Assembly (NCBI GenBank): GCA_003644335.1
Contig: QNCB01000105.1
Location: 1 to 5,571 of the forward strand
Length of the DNA: 5,571 nucleotides
Direction: 5' to 3'
DNA from: Planctomycetota bacterium
GTDB taxonomy: Bacteria; Planctomycetota; Phycisphaerae; SM23-33
Positions 1-5,462 of this stretch are shown piece after piece; positions within the stretch are counted from its first letter, which is position 1, and each line of letters starts with the position of its first letter. The notes under the pieces were generated by a model. That model was not told the origin of the DNA, made no database searches, and saw only the letters and a program-made list of their open reading frames with translations. The position numbers and the translations under genes were made by a program.

Positions 1-2
1 GC

Positions 3-722
3 CAGGCCAAGCCTCGCCCGCTCGGTGCAGCCAAGACATTGTCCTGGGCGAAACAGGCTAGCTGTTCGCTGTTGGTCTCGCTCGGTCGATATGCCGACGC
101 CCTGGCCCGTTGCAAAAAGTACATCGCGAATGAGCCTAACAACGCCGAGCTTTACAACATTCAAGCCTCTGCCCTGGCTGAGCTTGGCAAGGTCAGCGAA
201 GCTCTGAAATCGCTCAGGCGTGCGTACAAGCTCAAGCCCAACAACCCCTCGTACTGCAACAACCTGGCCTACAGCCTGGCTGACGCTGGTGTCGACCTGC
301 CCCTGGCGGAGAAACTGATACAGCAATGTCTTTCGAGTTTGGCCTGGTTCCCAACCCCGCCGTCCGCTTACATGGACACCAAAGGCTGGGTGCTCTACAA
401 GCGGGGCAAGTTTTCCCAGGCAGGCGCGGTGTTCCTGAGTATCCTGCCGAGCGATCTCCCCGGGCAATCTGCAAGCCAGGCTGGGACAGTCGCCCTGGGG
501 GAACATTCGGTGCTGTGGGACCACGCCGGCGACGTGTTCTACAGGCTGGGCTGGAAAACCCGAGCTAATCGATATTGGAACCAGGCCCTCGTCGCCGCCA
601 AGGCGGAAAAACTGATAACCCGCGACGTTCGCAACGTGCTGAAAAATACACCAAAAAAAATAACAGCCCTCAAAGCAGGCCAGGCTGTCAAGGTAGCCCC
701 GCTGGGCAAAAAGATGGAGTAG
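3..722 (+). CDS. TPR-repeat protein, C-terminal part (5' end outside window)
   Basis: The reading frame is open from the first bases of the window, so the N-terminus lies upstream. A TTG at 39 is only an internal candidate and has no clear Shine-Dalgarno, so I do not accept it as the start. Residue numbers below count from that TTG. Visible TPR-like helix pairs are around residues 3-34 (LGRYADALARCKKYIANEP), 35-69 (ALAELGKVSEALKSLRRAYKLKP) and 70-135, which contains NNLAYSLAD and DTKGWVLYKRGKFSQA. Near residues 159-185 is a segment of the type DHAGDVFYRLG...A..YW.QAL. The order NNLAY, then D.xGWVLYKxGxF, then DHxGDVxxRLG...W..AL is typical of the C-terminal half of long bacterial TPR proteins. 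The last ~35 residues are Lys/Ala-rich and probably disordered. TPRs mediate protein-protein contacts; the partner is unknown and no enzymatic domain is visible. It ends in TAG with no convincing terminator. Confidence 0.85.
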   Translation, partial: QAKPRPLGAAKTLSWAKQASCSLLVSLGRYADALARCKKYIANEPNNAELYNIQASALAELGKVSEALKSLRRAYKLKPNNPSYCNNLAYSLADAGVDLPLAEKLIQQCLSSLAWFPTPPSAYMDTKGWVLYKRGKFSQAGAVFLSILPSDLPGQSASQAGTVALGEHSVLWDHAGDVFYRLGWKTRANRYWNQALVAAKAEKLITRDVRNVLKNTPKKITALKAGQAVKVAPLGKKME

Positions 723-726
723 CTGT

Positions 727-758
727 CTGGTTGACTGGTTGATTGGTTGACTGGTTCA
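727..758. repeat. 8-bp tandem array, CTGGTTGA x4
   Basis: Four consecutive 8-bp units begin five bases after the TPR stop codon: CTGGTTGA, CTGGTTGA, TTGGTTGA, CTGGTTCA. The reverse complement of the unit resembles the array at 1058-1105. Simple octamer arrays like this are non-coding. Confidence 0.85.
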
Positions 759-828
759 CCGGGAAAGAATTACACAGCCATCCCCTGGTACTACAGCGTG
801 AAGTAGTATTGAAAATCTTGTTTTTCAT

Positions 829-888
829 CCGCAAATACGAAATACGAAAATCGAACTTGTTTCGGATTTTGATATCAGGATTTCGGAG
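829..888. repeat. CGAAATACGAAA-type repeat with imperfect inverted arm
   Basis: ATCCGCAAATACGAAATACG is followed by AAAATCGAA and then, on the opposite sense, TTCGGATTTTGATATC and GGATTTCGGAG. The left arm is therefore partly complementary to the right arm (CCGAAATC / GATTTCGG-type words). Strings of this kind recur in intergenic DNA of some Planctomycetota; that is recalled family knowledge, not tested here. It could fold as RNA or be the remnant of a repeat expansion. Confidence 0.5.
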
Positions 889-1057
889 TGTTAAACCCGA
901 CTATCTGCGTGCCAAAGTGTTATGGTTTAAAGTATTAAGGACTTCGCGCTGTAGTAATAACCAGTAGATGGAATAGATAGATAGCTTCGCATATTTCTTA
1001 ACCGGGTAGCCATGGGCGCCCAACATGGAGCGACGGTATATGTGTCTGTAATCTTTT

Positions 1058-1105
1058 ACTAATCAACTAATCAACTAATCGACTGATCAACTAGTTAACT
1101 GTCAG
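1058..1105. repeat. 8-bp tandem array, ACTAATCA x5-6, just upstream of yebC
   Basis: The units in order are ACTAATCA, ACTAATCA, ACTAATCG, ACTGATCA, ACTAGTTA, ACTGTCAG, with divergence growing toward yebC. The reverse complement TGATTAGT differs by one base from the TGATTGGT register of the array at 727-758, so the two arrays are inverted copies of one octamer family. The array ends two bases before the yebC Shine-Dalgarno (1108-1111), so it lies in the probable 5' leader. Confidence 0.8.
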
Positions 1106-1119
1106 ATGGAGTAACGAAC

Positions 1120-1872
1120 ATGGCTGGACATAGTAAGTGGGCAAATATCAAGCATCGTAAGGGGCGTCAGGACGCAGCTCGCGGGAAGCTCTGGTCGAAG
1201 ATCGCCCGAGCGATTATCGTCGCTGCCAAGAATGGCGGGGGCGACCCGGAGACGAACCTCACCCTGCGTTACGCTATCGACGAGGCCCGCGACGCCAACA
1301 TGCCCAAGGATACGATTAAAAACGCCATCAAAAAGGGTACCGGCGAGCTGGAAAGCGCGAACTACGAAGAGGTTACCTACGAAGGTTATGGCCCAGCTGG
1401 CGTGGCGTTTATGGTGCCCTGCCTGACGGACAACCGCAACCGCACCGCGCCGGAAATGCGAAAGATTTTCGAAAAATGCAACGGGCAACTGGGCGGCACG
1501 AACTGCGTGGCTTACATGTTCGAGCCTCGGGGCAAGATCGTCATCGAGGCTTGCAAGATGGACGAGGACTCGCTGATGGAGCTGGCTATTGAAGCTGGAG
1601 CTGACGACGTGGTTGCCGAGGGCGATTTCTATGAGATAACCTGTGCCCCCGCAGCCCTGGGAGAGGTCAAAGGAGCCCTGGCTGACAAGGAGGTCGAGAC
1701 TGTCTCAGCTGAGGTCGCTCTGGTCGCAGCTAATACTATTTCGCCAGACCTGGACGCCGCCCGGAAAGTGCTCAAGCTGACCGAAGCACTGGAAGACCAC
1801 GACGACGTGCAGAAAGTCTACTCGAACTTCGACATCCCCGACGAACTCCTAGCCGAGCTGGAACAAGATTAA
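1120..1872 (+). CDS. yebC: YebC/TACO1-family translation/regulatory protein
   Basis: This is a full-length YebC/PmpR/TACO1-family protein of 250 aa, the usual family length. It opens with the signature N-terminus MAGHSKWANIKHRKG...D, followed by GKLWSKIARAI (residues ~22-32). Next come the family segments NMPKDTIKNAIKKG (~61-74), YEGYGPAGVAFMV (~88-100) and DNRNRTAPEMRKIF, and it closes with VYSNFDIPDELL. The ATG at 1120 is well supported: GGAG at 1108-1111 lies 8 nt upstream and the signature begins at residue 1. The family is cytoplasmic. Members were long annotated as DNA-binding transcriptional regulators (PmpR). Mitochondrial TACO1 and bacterial YebC are now linked to translation, including relief of stalling at proline-rich stretches. 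Which role applies here cannot be read from sequence. The common ruvC neighbour is absent, and the gene appears monocistronic with its own terminator. Confidence 0.97.
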   Translation: MAGHSKWANIKHRKGRQDAARGKLWSKIARAIIVAAKNGGGDPETNLTLRYAIDEARDANMPKDTIKNAIKKGTGELESANYEEVTYEGYGPAGVAFMVPCLTDNRNRTAPEMRKIFEKCNGQLGGTNCVAYMFEPRGKIVIEACKMDEDSLMELAIEAGADDVVAEGDFYEITCAPAALGEVKGALADKEVETVSAEVALVAANTISPDLDAARKVLKLTEALEDHDDVQKVYSNFDIPDELLAELEQD

Positions 1873-1909
1873 AAACGTGGCGTAGCCGTCTCGTCCATGT
1901 TTTTCTTTT
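1871..1909 (+). terminator. Probable yebC terminator hairpin
   Basis: AAAAACGTGG at 1871-1880 can pair with CCATGTTTTT at 1895-1904, giving a 10-bp stem with one G-U pair. The loop is 14 nt, and the arm ends in a T-run that continues as CTTTTC. The left arm overlaps the TAA stop codon. The loop is long and only half the stem is strong, hence the moderate confidence. Confidence 0.5.
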
Positions 1910-1956
1910 CGTCATTCCCATATCGCGGGAACAATACGCCTGTGGAGCGTTGGGCA

Positions 1957-2073
1957 TTTGGTATTGGTCATTCCCAGCACTTATTTGCTTATTTGCCATG
2001 CTTCAAAATAGTTGTTGACTTAAACAAAGAGACTCACGATATCCTATACTCCCGCAAATAAGTGCTGGGGGTA
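1957..2073. mobile_element. Inverted-repeat element, copy A (MITE-like)
   Basis: This is a non-coding element bounded by a perfect 16-bp terminal inverted repeat: CCCAGCACTTATTTGC at 1973-1988 and its exact reverse complement GCAAATAAGTGCTGGG at 2054-2069. A near-identical copy lies at 5463-5571. Over the shared stretch, copy A (117 bp) differs by one extra CTTATTTG unit next to the left arm (1980-1995) and one C/T substitution at 2053. The identity also covers 16 bases of left flank, so the true border may be wider than the inverted repeats. No transposase frame fits inside and no target-site duplication is evident. It resembles a MITE or REP-like repeat; the family is not recognised. Confidence 0.75.
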
Positions 2074-2175
2074 TTTGGGCCTTGGGTATTTTTTGTCATC
2101 CGTCATTTTCTGTTTTGTTCTTTTTTACCACATCAGCGAAATTCTATAATTTCTCGTCGAATCCTGGTTCAGCTC

Positions 2176-2203
2176 TTGCCGAAGGGAATATAGCGGGTAG
2201 AAT
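2176..2203 (+). promoter_or_regulatory. Candidate sigma-70-type promoter for rpoN
   Basis: TTGCCG at 2176-2181 is separated by 16 nt from TAGAAT at 2198-2203. These match the -35 consensus at 4 of 6 positions and the -10 consensus at 5 of 6. Transcription would start near 2210, giving a leader of about 45 nt before the rpoN ATG. A perfect TATAAT at 2145-2150 is an alternative -10 but lacks a well-placed -35. Both are pattern matches only. Confidence 0.35.
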
Positions 2204-2240
2204 ATATCGTGTTGGTTGACTACTTTTTTCCGCGATATGA

Positions 2241-2256
2241 TGGCATGGAAATTGCA
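2241..2256 (+). promoter_or_regulatory. Sigma-54-like -24/-12 site at the rpoN start codon
   Basis: TGGCATGGAAATTGCA matches the sigma-54 consensus TGGCACGRNNNTTGCA at every fixed position except C to T at position 6. GG (-24) and GC (-12) have the required 10-bp spacing. The last base is the A of the rpoN ATG. A start from this site would fall near 2266, inside the coding region. It is therefore a better candidate for a repressor-like autoregulatory site than for a productive rpoN promoter. A chance match is possible. Confidence 0.45.
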
Positions 2257-3749
2257 TGAGACTCGAAGCTGCACAACATCTTCGCCTAAGCCAGGAGATG
2301 AAACTCTCGCCCAGACTGATTCAGGCGATGGAGATTCTCCAGCTCCCGATGCTGGCTTTGCACGAGCGGATTGAGGCCGAGATGGAATCGAACCCGGTAC
2401 TCGAGCTGCAGGAAACCCACGACGAAGTCTCCTCTGAGCCTGCGCCAGAGGACTATGGCGACCGGGGTGAGCAGGCTCTGGTGGTGGACACCGACGGCAG
2501 TGCGACGGACGACTTCCGCAGACTCGACGAGATGACCAGCGAGTTTGGTCCAGCCTTTGCCAACGACGACGCGCCCATGCCATCAGGCCGAGCCAACAGC
2601 TCCGAGCCTGACCGCAAGCTCGAAGCCATGGCCAACACTGCAGCGCCGGAAGAATCGCTGATCGAATATCTCCAGGGCCAATGGATGTTCGTCGAGGCCA
2701 GCGAGGCTGTCAAACGCGCTGGAGATTTGATTATTGAGTTCATCGACCCTGACGGCAGGCTGGGCGCGGGGCTGGATGACCTGGCCAATCGCGCTGCCTC
2801 GAACGACGATGACCAGGCCATCACGATAGACGATTTGCGACAGGCCTTGCCGTTGGTGCAATCGCTCGAGCCTGCGGGCATAGCTGGGCGTGACCTGCGG
2901 GAGTGCTTGCTATTGCAGTTGGACAGCCAGGCCAAGGCCGGCCTGGACGTCGCGGTTGAGCGACAACTCGTGTCGGATTTTCTCCGCGAAATCGAGATGA
3001 ACCGCCTGCCTGCCATTGCTCGGCGGACGGGGCTGACGGTCGAGCAAATCAAGGCTGGCATCGAGCGAATCGCCAGGCTGAACCCCAGGCCTGGCTTGCT
3101 GATAGGCCAACGCGACGCGCCTATTATCACGCCCGACGTCATCGTTACTCTCGACGAGGCCGGCCAGGCTGTCGTAACCATGGCTGAGGCGAACATGCCA
3201 AACCTCGGCATCAACGACTACTACGCCCAGGCCTCCCGCGATCGAAATACTGAAAAGTCCGCCAAGCAATTTTTGCGAAAAAACATTCGCTCTGCCGAAT
3301 GGCTTATCAGTGCCATCGCCCAGCGACGGCACACGATTTTCCGGGTGTCGCAGGAGATTTTCAAGATTCAGCGCGACTTCCTGACGCTAGGCCCCGAAGC
3401 GCTCAAGCCCCTGCCCATGGCTGACATTGCTGAGAAGGTCGGTGTGCACGTTGCCACCGTCAGCCGGGCTGTGGCGGAGAAGTACGCCCTTACGCCACAG
3501 GGTATTGTGCCGCTGCGGATGTTCTTTTCTGGCGGGACGAAAACCGCCGCTGGCGACGACGTCAGCTGGGACGCCGTGAAGGTAAAGCTGCGGGAAATCG
3601 TTGACAACGAGGACAAGACCAAGCCTCTGAATGACGACCAACTCGCCGAAGCTATCAAAGCGGCGGGCATCGACATCGCCCGAAGAACGGTCGCGAAATA
3701 CCGAGGCCTGCTAGACATCCCTCCCGCCCGAAAACGGCGAGAATACTAA
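2256..3749 (+). CDS. rpoN: RNA polymerase sigma-54 factor
   Basis: This is a complete 497-aa sigma-54, normal for the family. Region I (residues ~1-50) shows LRLSQEMKLSPRLIQAMEIL, LQLPMLAL and ESNPVLE, the activator-responsive domain. Region II (~51-130) is acidic and poorly conserved. The core-binding domain follows, with IIEFIDPDGRLG (159-170) and LEPAGIAGRDLRECLLLQL (204-222). The segment AEWLISAIAQRRHTI (347-361) leads into the helix-turn-helix at ~386-412 (MADIAEKVGVHVATVSRAV), which reads the -12 element. The RpoN box ARRTVAKYR at 475-483 reads the -24 element. All signature regions are intact, so the protein should be functional; it would need AAA+ enhancer-binding proteins, none of which are in the window. 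The ATG at 2256 is the only in-frame start after the TGA at 2238-2240, and its Shine-Dalgarno is weak (GGAAA at 2247-2251). There is no operon partner; the usual lptB, hpf or ptsN neighbours are absent. Confidence 0.97.
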   Translation: MRLEAAQHLRLSQEMKLSPRLIQAMEILQLPMLALHERIEAEMESNPVLELQETHDEVSSEPAPEDYGDRGEQALVVDTDGSATDDFRRLDEMTSEFGPAFANDDAPMPSGRANSSEPDRKLEAMANTAAPEESLIEYLQGQWMFVEASEAVKRAGDLIIEFIDPDGRLGAGLDDLANRAASNDDDQAITIDDLRQALPLVQSLEPAGIAGRDLRECLLLQLDSQAKAGLDVAVERQLVSDFLREIEMNRLPAIARRTGLTVEQIKAGIERIARLNPRPGLLIGQRDAPIITPDVIVTLDEAGQAVVTMAEANMPNLGINDYYAQASRDRNTEKSAKQFLRKNIRSAEWLISAIAQRRHTIFRVSQEIFKIQRDFLTLGPEALKPLPMADIAEKVGVHVATVSRAVAEKYALTPQGIVPLRMFFSGGTKTAAGDDVSWDAVKVKLREIVDNEDKTKPLNDDQLAEAIKAAGIDIARRTVAKYRGLLDIPPARKRREY

Positions 3750-3767
3750 GCAAGCCCACGCCTCGCC

Positions 3768-3799
3768 TGACGCCGCTGGCGTTCATTTTCCGATTTTTT
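3768..3799 (+). terminator. Probable rpoN terminator
   Basis: Nineteen bases after the rpoN stop, ACGCC (3770-3774) and GGCGT (3778-3782) form a GC-rich stem with a GCT loop. Flanking TG/CA bases can extend it across a one-base bulge. T-rich sequence follows (CATTTTCCGATTTTTT), consistent with a short intrinsic terminator. Confidence 0.5.
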
Positions 3800-3811
3800 A
3801 GATTCTTCTCC

Positions 3812-3838
3812 ACATGTTACCACGCATGTCTGTATAAT
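3812..3838 (+). promoter_or_regulatory. TATAAT plus short inverted repeat upstream of the cas3 remnant
   Basis: A perfect TATAAT at 3833-3838 is preceded by an inverted repeat, ACATG (3812-3816) and CATGT (3825-3829), with an 8-nt gap. No good -35 is seen. The repeat would overlap the -35 region and could be an operator. The arrangement suggests the cas3 fragment kept its original promoter region, but expression is not shown. Confidence 0.3.
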
Positions 3839-3878
3839 TTGGAGGCGTTGACAAATTTTTCGGGAAACGGGGTTGTTC

Positions 3879-4219
3879 ATGAATCTCAAAATCGCTCACA
3901 TCGATAGGCAAGACAATGTATGTCGGCTCCATTATTTATCGAACCACCTCGAGGGTGTCGCCTTTTTAGCCGAACAGTTCGCTGCTTGCTTCGATGCCGC
4001 CCAATGGGCAAACTTGGCTGGACTCCTTCACGATATTGGAAAGTATTCAGGGAATTTCAGCGGTACATACGTCTCGAAAACGGTCGGCGTGGTTCTGTCT
4101 ATCATGCCCCTGCCGGAGCATTGGAGGCGATGTCGCAAAAACTTCTGTGTATTCAATGGTCAATAACAGAGGTAAAAGCTATAAAAAAAGTGCGAAAGTT
4201 CACTTTTACTGACAACTGA
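3879..4219 (+). pseudogene. cas3: Remnant of CRISPR cas3, HD-nuclease N-terminus, frameshifted and truncated
   Basis: From ATG 3879, frame one gives IAHID near the N-terminus, then NHLEGVAFLAEQFAA (residues 22-36) and LAGLLHDIGKYS (46-57). The latter is the HD motif (His51, Asp52) of Cas3-type nucleases. After about position 4050 the homology continues in another frame as EFQRYIRLENG and then YHAPAGALEAM (His codon 4103-4105), where Cas3 proteins usually read DHS.AGA. One base is therefore missing (or two gained) between about 4047 and 4056. The reconstructed product is only ~113 aa, against 200-250 aa for stand-alone HD proteins and 700-900 aa for full Cas3. The later HD-site histidines and the whole DExD/H helicase are absent. 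The first frame stops at 4164-4166 and the second at 4217-4219. The I-C-like flavour of the N-terminus is a recall-based guess. No cas neighbours or repeats are present. Confidence 0.75.
4183..4207 (-). terminator. Candidate terminator of the minus-strand TPR gene
   Basis: Read on the minus strand, AAAAGTG, an 8-nt loop and CACTTTT are followed by further T residues, making a 7-bp stem with a T-run. It lies about 30 bases beyond the stop of the TPR gene and overlaps the tail of the cas3 remnant. The stem has few G-C pairs, so it is weak. Confidence 0.4.
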
Positions 4220-4236
4220 TTACTGATAACTTTTCC

Positions 4237-5307
4237 TCAACGATCCTTGGCGGGTCGGTCGTAGATTCGCACCAGTTTTGTCAGGCGAGGCTGGTTTGGG
4301 TCAATCTCCAAACTGCGTTTCCAGGCCTGCACAGCTTCGATCGCGCGGGGGCGGTCGCCCTTGGCTCGGTAAATCTCCAGCGAGATATCGCCCAGCATCG
4401 CCCAGGCTTCGGCGTCGTGGGGAGCCAGGGCCAAGGACTTTCGCAGCGCGAACATAGCCCGGCCCCCGCTGCCTGCGGACTTGGCTGCGGCGGCGAGGTT
4501 CAGCCAGGCTGAGGCGTTCCTGGGCTGAAGTTTCGTAGCCGCGACAAAGGCCTGCATCGCGCCACGCGGGTCGTTGAGGTCCATCAGCACTTCGCCCAGC
4601 CCCAGATGAGCAGCTGCGTAGCTTGGCTGACGAGAGATAATCTCCCGCCATTGTCGCCCAGCTGCGGTGAGCTTTGCCTGGGTCTGATACATCATCGCCA
4701 GGTTTGCCCGAGCCTGGATAAACCCGGGGCGAAGCTCCAGCAAGTCATGGTAAACCTTCTGGGCTTCGAGAAACTTCGCCTCGCGAGCCAGGGCCAGGGC
4801 GAGATTGAACCTGGCTGTGGCGTTGTCAGGCTGAATTTTCAACAGCTTGCGGTAGACCGGTATCGCCTCGTGAAACTGCTCCGCTGCGAGCATCGCCATG
4901 GCCAGGCCTTGCAGGGCGTCGGGATTCTTCGGCGAGGATTTCACCGCCAGGGCGAACATCCTAATCGCCTTAGCTGTGTCGCCACGGGCCAAGGCCTGGT
5001 CCCCAGCAAGCATCTGCTCCCTGGCAAGGGGGGCAGCAGGTACCGAGGTTGGCCGGAGGGTTGGTTGGGACGCGGGTTTTGAAGTTGGTTTTGGGGTTGG
5101 TTTGGAAGTTGGTTCACAGACTACTTGTGTGGGGGTTTGTTTGGTAGGCTGGGTCGTAGATTTGGATGTTGGTTGAGAGGCTGGTTTGGAAGTTGGCCTG
5201 GCTGCGGGGACGGACGGGCGAAGAAGCGTCGCGCGGAGTCCCGCCAAAATCGCCAAGGCCAGGACAGCCCCGGCCAGACTTGCCGCTATGGGTTTGAAGT
5301 ATCGCAT
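4237..5307 (-). CDS. Membrane-anchored TPR-repeat protein with Pro/Thr/Ser/Lys linker
   Basis: The product is 356 aa from the ATG at 5307. Residues 2-5 (RYFK) are basic and a hydrophobic segment at ~7-25 (IAASLAGAVLALAILAGL) looks like an uncleaved signal anchor, placing the rest outside the cytoplasmic membrane. Residues ~31-93 are a low-complexity linker of PTSKPASQPT-like units with one Cys at 64. Residues ~96-338 hold about seven tandem TPRs, for example GDQALARGDTAKAIRMFALA, FNLALALAREAKFLEAQKVY and AWLNLAAAAKSAGSGGRAMF. Such a domain is a scaffold; the partner is unknown. A TTG at 5343 would add 12 residues before the anchor. I prefer the ATG because it begins a typical anchor, though neither start has a strong Shine-Dalgarno. 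The gene is convergent with the cas3 remnant and shows no operon partner. It is distinct from the TPR protein at the left edge, which lacks the DNA-level linker repeats. Confidence 0.85.
   Translation of the reverse strand: MRYFKPIAASLAGAVLALAILAGLRATLLRPSVPAARPTSKPASQPTSKSTTQPTKQTPTQVVCEPTSKPTPKPTSKPASQPTLRPTSVPAAPLAREQMLAGDQALARGDTAKAIRMFALAVKSSPKNPDALQGLAMAMLAAEQFHEAIPVYRKLLKIQPDNATARFNLALALAREAKFLEAQKVYHDLLELRPGFIQARANLAMMYQTQAKLTAAGRQWREIISRQPSYAAAHLGLGEVLMDLNDPRGAMQAFVAATKLQPRNASAWLNLAAAAKSAGSGGRAMFALRKSLALAPHDAEAWAMLGDISLEIYRAKGDRPRAIEAVQAWKRSLEIDPNQPRLTKLVRIYDRPAKDR
5029..5217 (-). repeat. Coding low-complexity repeat, PTSKPASQPT linker
   Basis: The DNA shows repeated GGTTGG / TTTGGAAGTTGG words that encode P-T-S-K-P units. 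PTSKPASQPT occurs twice exactly at protein level (residues 38-47 and 74-83) with different codons, so the duplication is old or maintained by selection. The stretch is a flexible, probably extended spacer between the membrane anchor and the TPR domain. Confidence 0.7.
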
Positions 5308-5379
5308 CGGTGAAAATATCAGCCAACTCTCCCAAAAAAGCAAACACTAACACGAATTTTTTACAGCAAAAAAATTTAC

Positions 5380-5406
5380 CGCGAAAGAACGCAGAGAACG
5401 CAAAGA
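5380..5406. repeat. 9-bp tandem repeat, ACGCAGAGA-type x3
   Basis: Three 9-bp units are CGCGAAAGA, ACGCAGAGA and ACGCAAAGA, in an A-rich spacer upstream of the minus-strand TPR gene. The pattern resembles intergenic 9-mer repeats seen in several bacterial phyla (accgcgaag/acgcaaag strings). It is non-coding. Confidence 0.6.
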
Positions 5407-5462
5407 AAAGTAATCAATAAAAACAAAAACAGCGGAACACGAATGGCACCCGGCATTGGGTC

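Larger units (their letters stand above)
723..1119. other. Gene-free spacer between the TPR gene and yebC
   Basis: This 397-bp stretch is AT-richer than the flanking genes. It holds an 8-bp tandem array at each end (727-758 and 1058-1105) and a CGAAATAC-type repeat in the middle. A 74-codon open frame at 743-967 has no ribosome binding site, and much of it is translated from the repeats, so I do not call it a gene. The yebC promoter presumably lies in 900-1100, but no convincing -35/-10 pair was found. A 10-bp palindrome TGGGCGCCCA is at 1013-1022. Confidence 0.7.

Noticed and set aside
743..967. 74-codon plus-strand open frame
   Set aside because: It starts inside the 8-bp array with TTG, has no ribosome binding site, and translates the CGAAATAC repeats; no family resemblance.
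1013..1022. TGGGCGCCCA palindrome as an operator for yebC
   Set aside because: A lone 10-bp palindrome without an identifiable promoter beside it; too little support.
2216..2241. TTGACT / TATGAT as the rpoN promoter
   Set aside because: The spacer is only 14 nt, too short for a sigma-70 promoter.
2453..3214. 253-codon minus-strand open frame antisense to rpoN
   Set aside because: Ser/Ala/Arg-rich shadow of a GC-biased conserved gene on the other strand; no start signal.
3848..3853. TTGACA as a -35 box for the cas3 remnant
   Set aside because: It lies downstream of the TATAAT, and no -10 hexamer occurs 16-18 bases after it.
4047..4056. Programmed ribosomal frameshift instead of a broken cas3
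   Set aside because: No slippery heptamer or evident downstream structure, and the rest of the nuclease and the helicase are missing anyway.
4606..5082. 158-codon plus-strand open frame antisense to the TPR gene
   Set aside because: Mirror of the TPR coding sequence with no recognisable domain or ribosome binding site.
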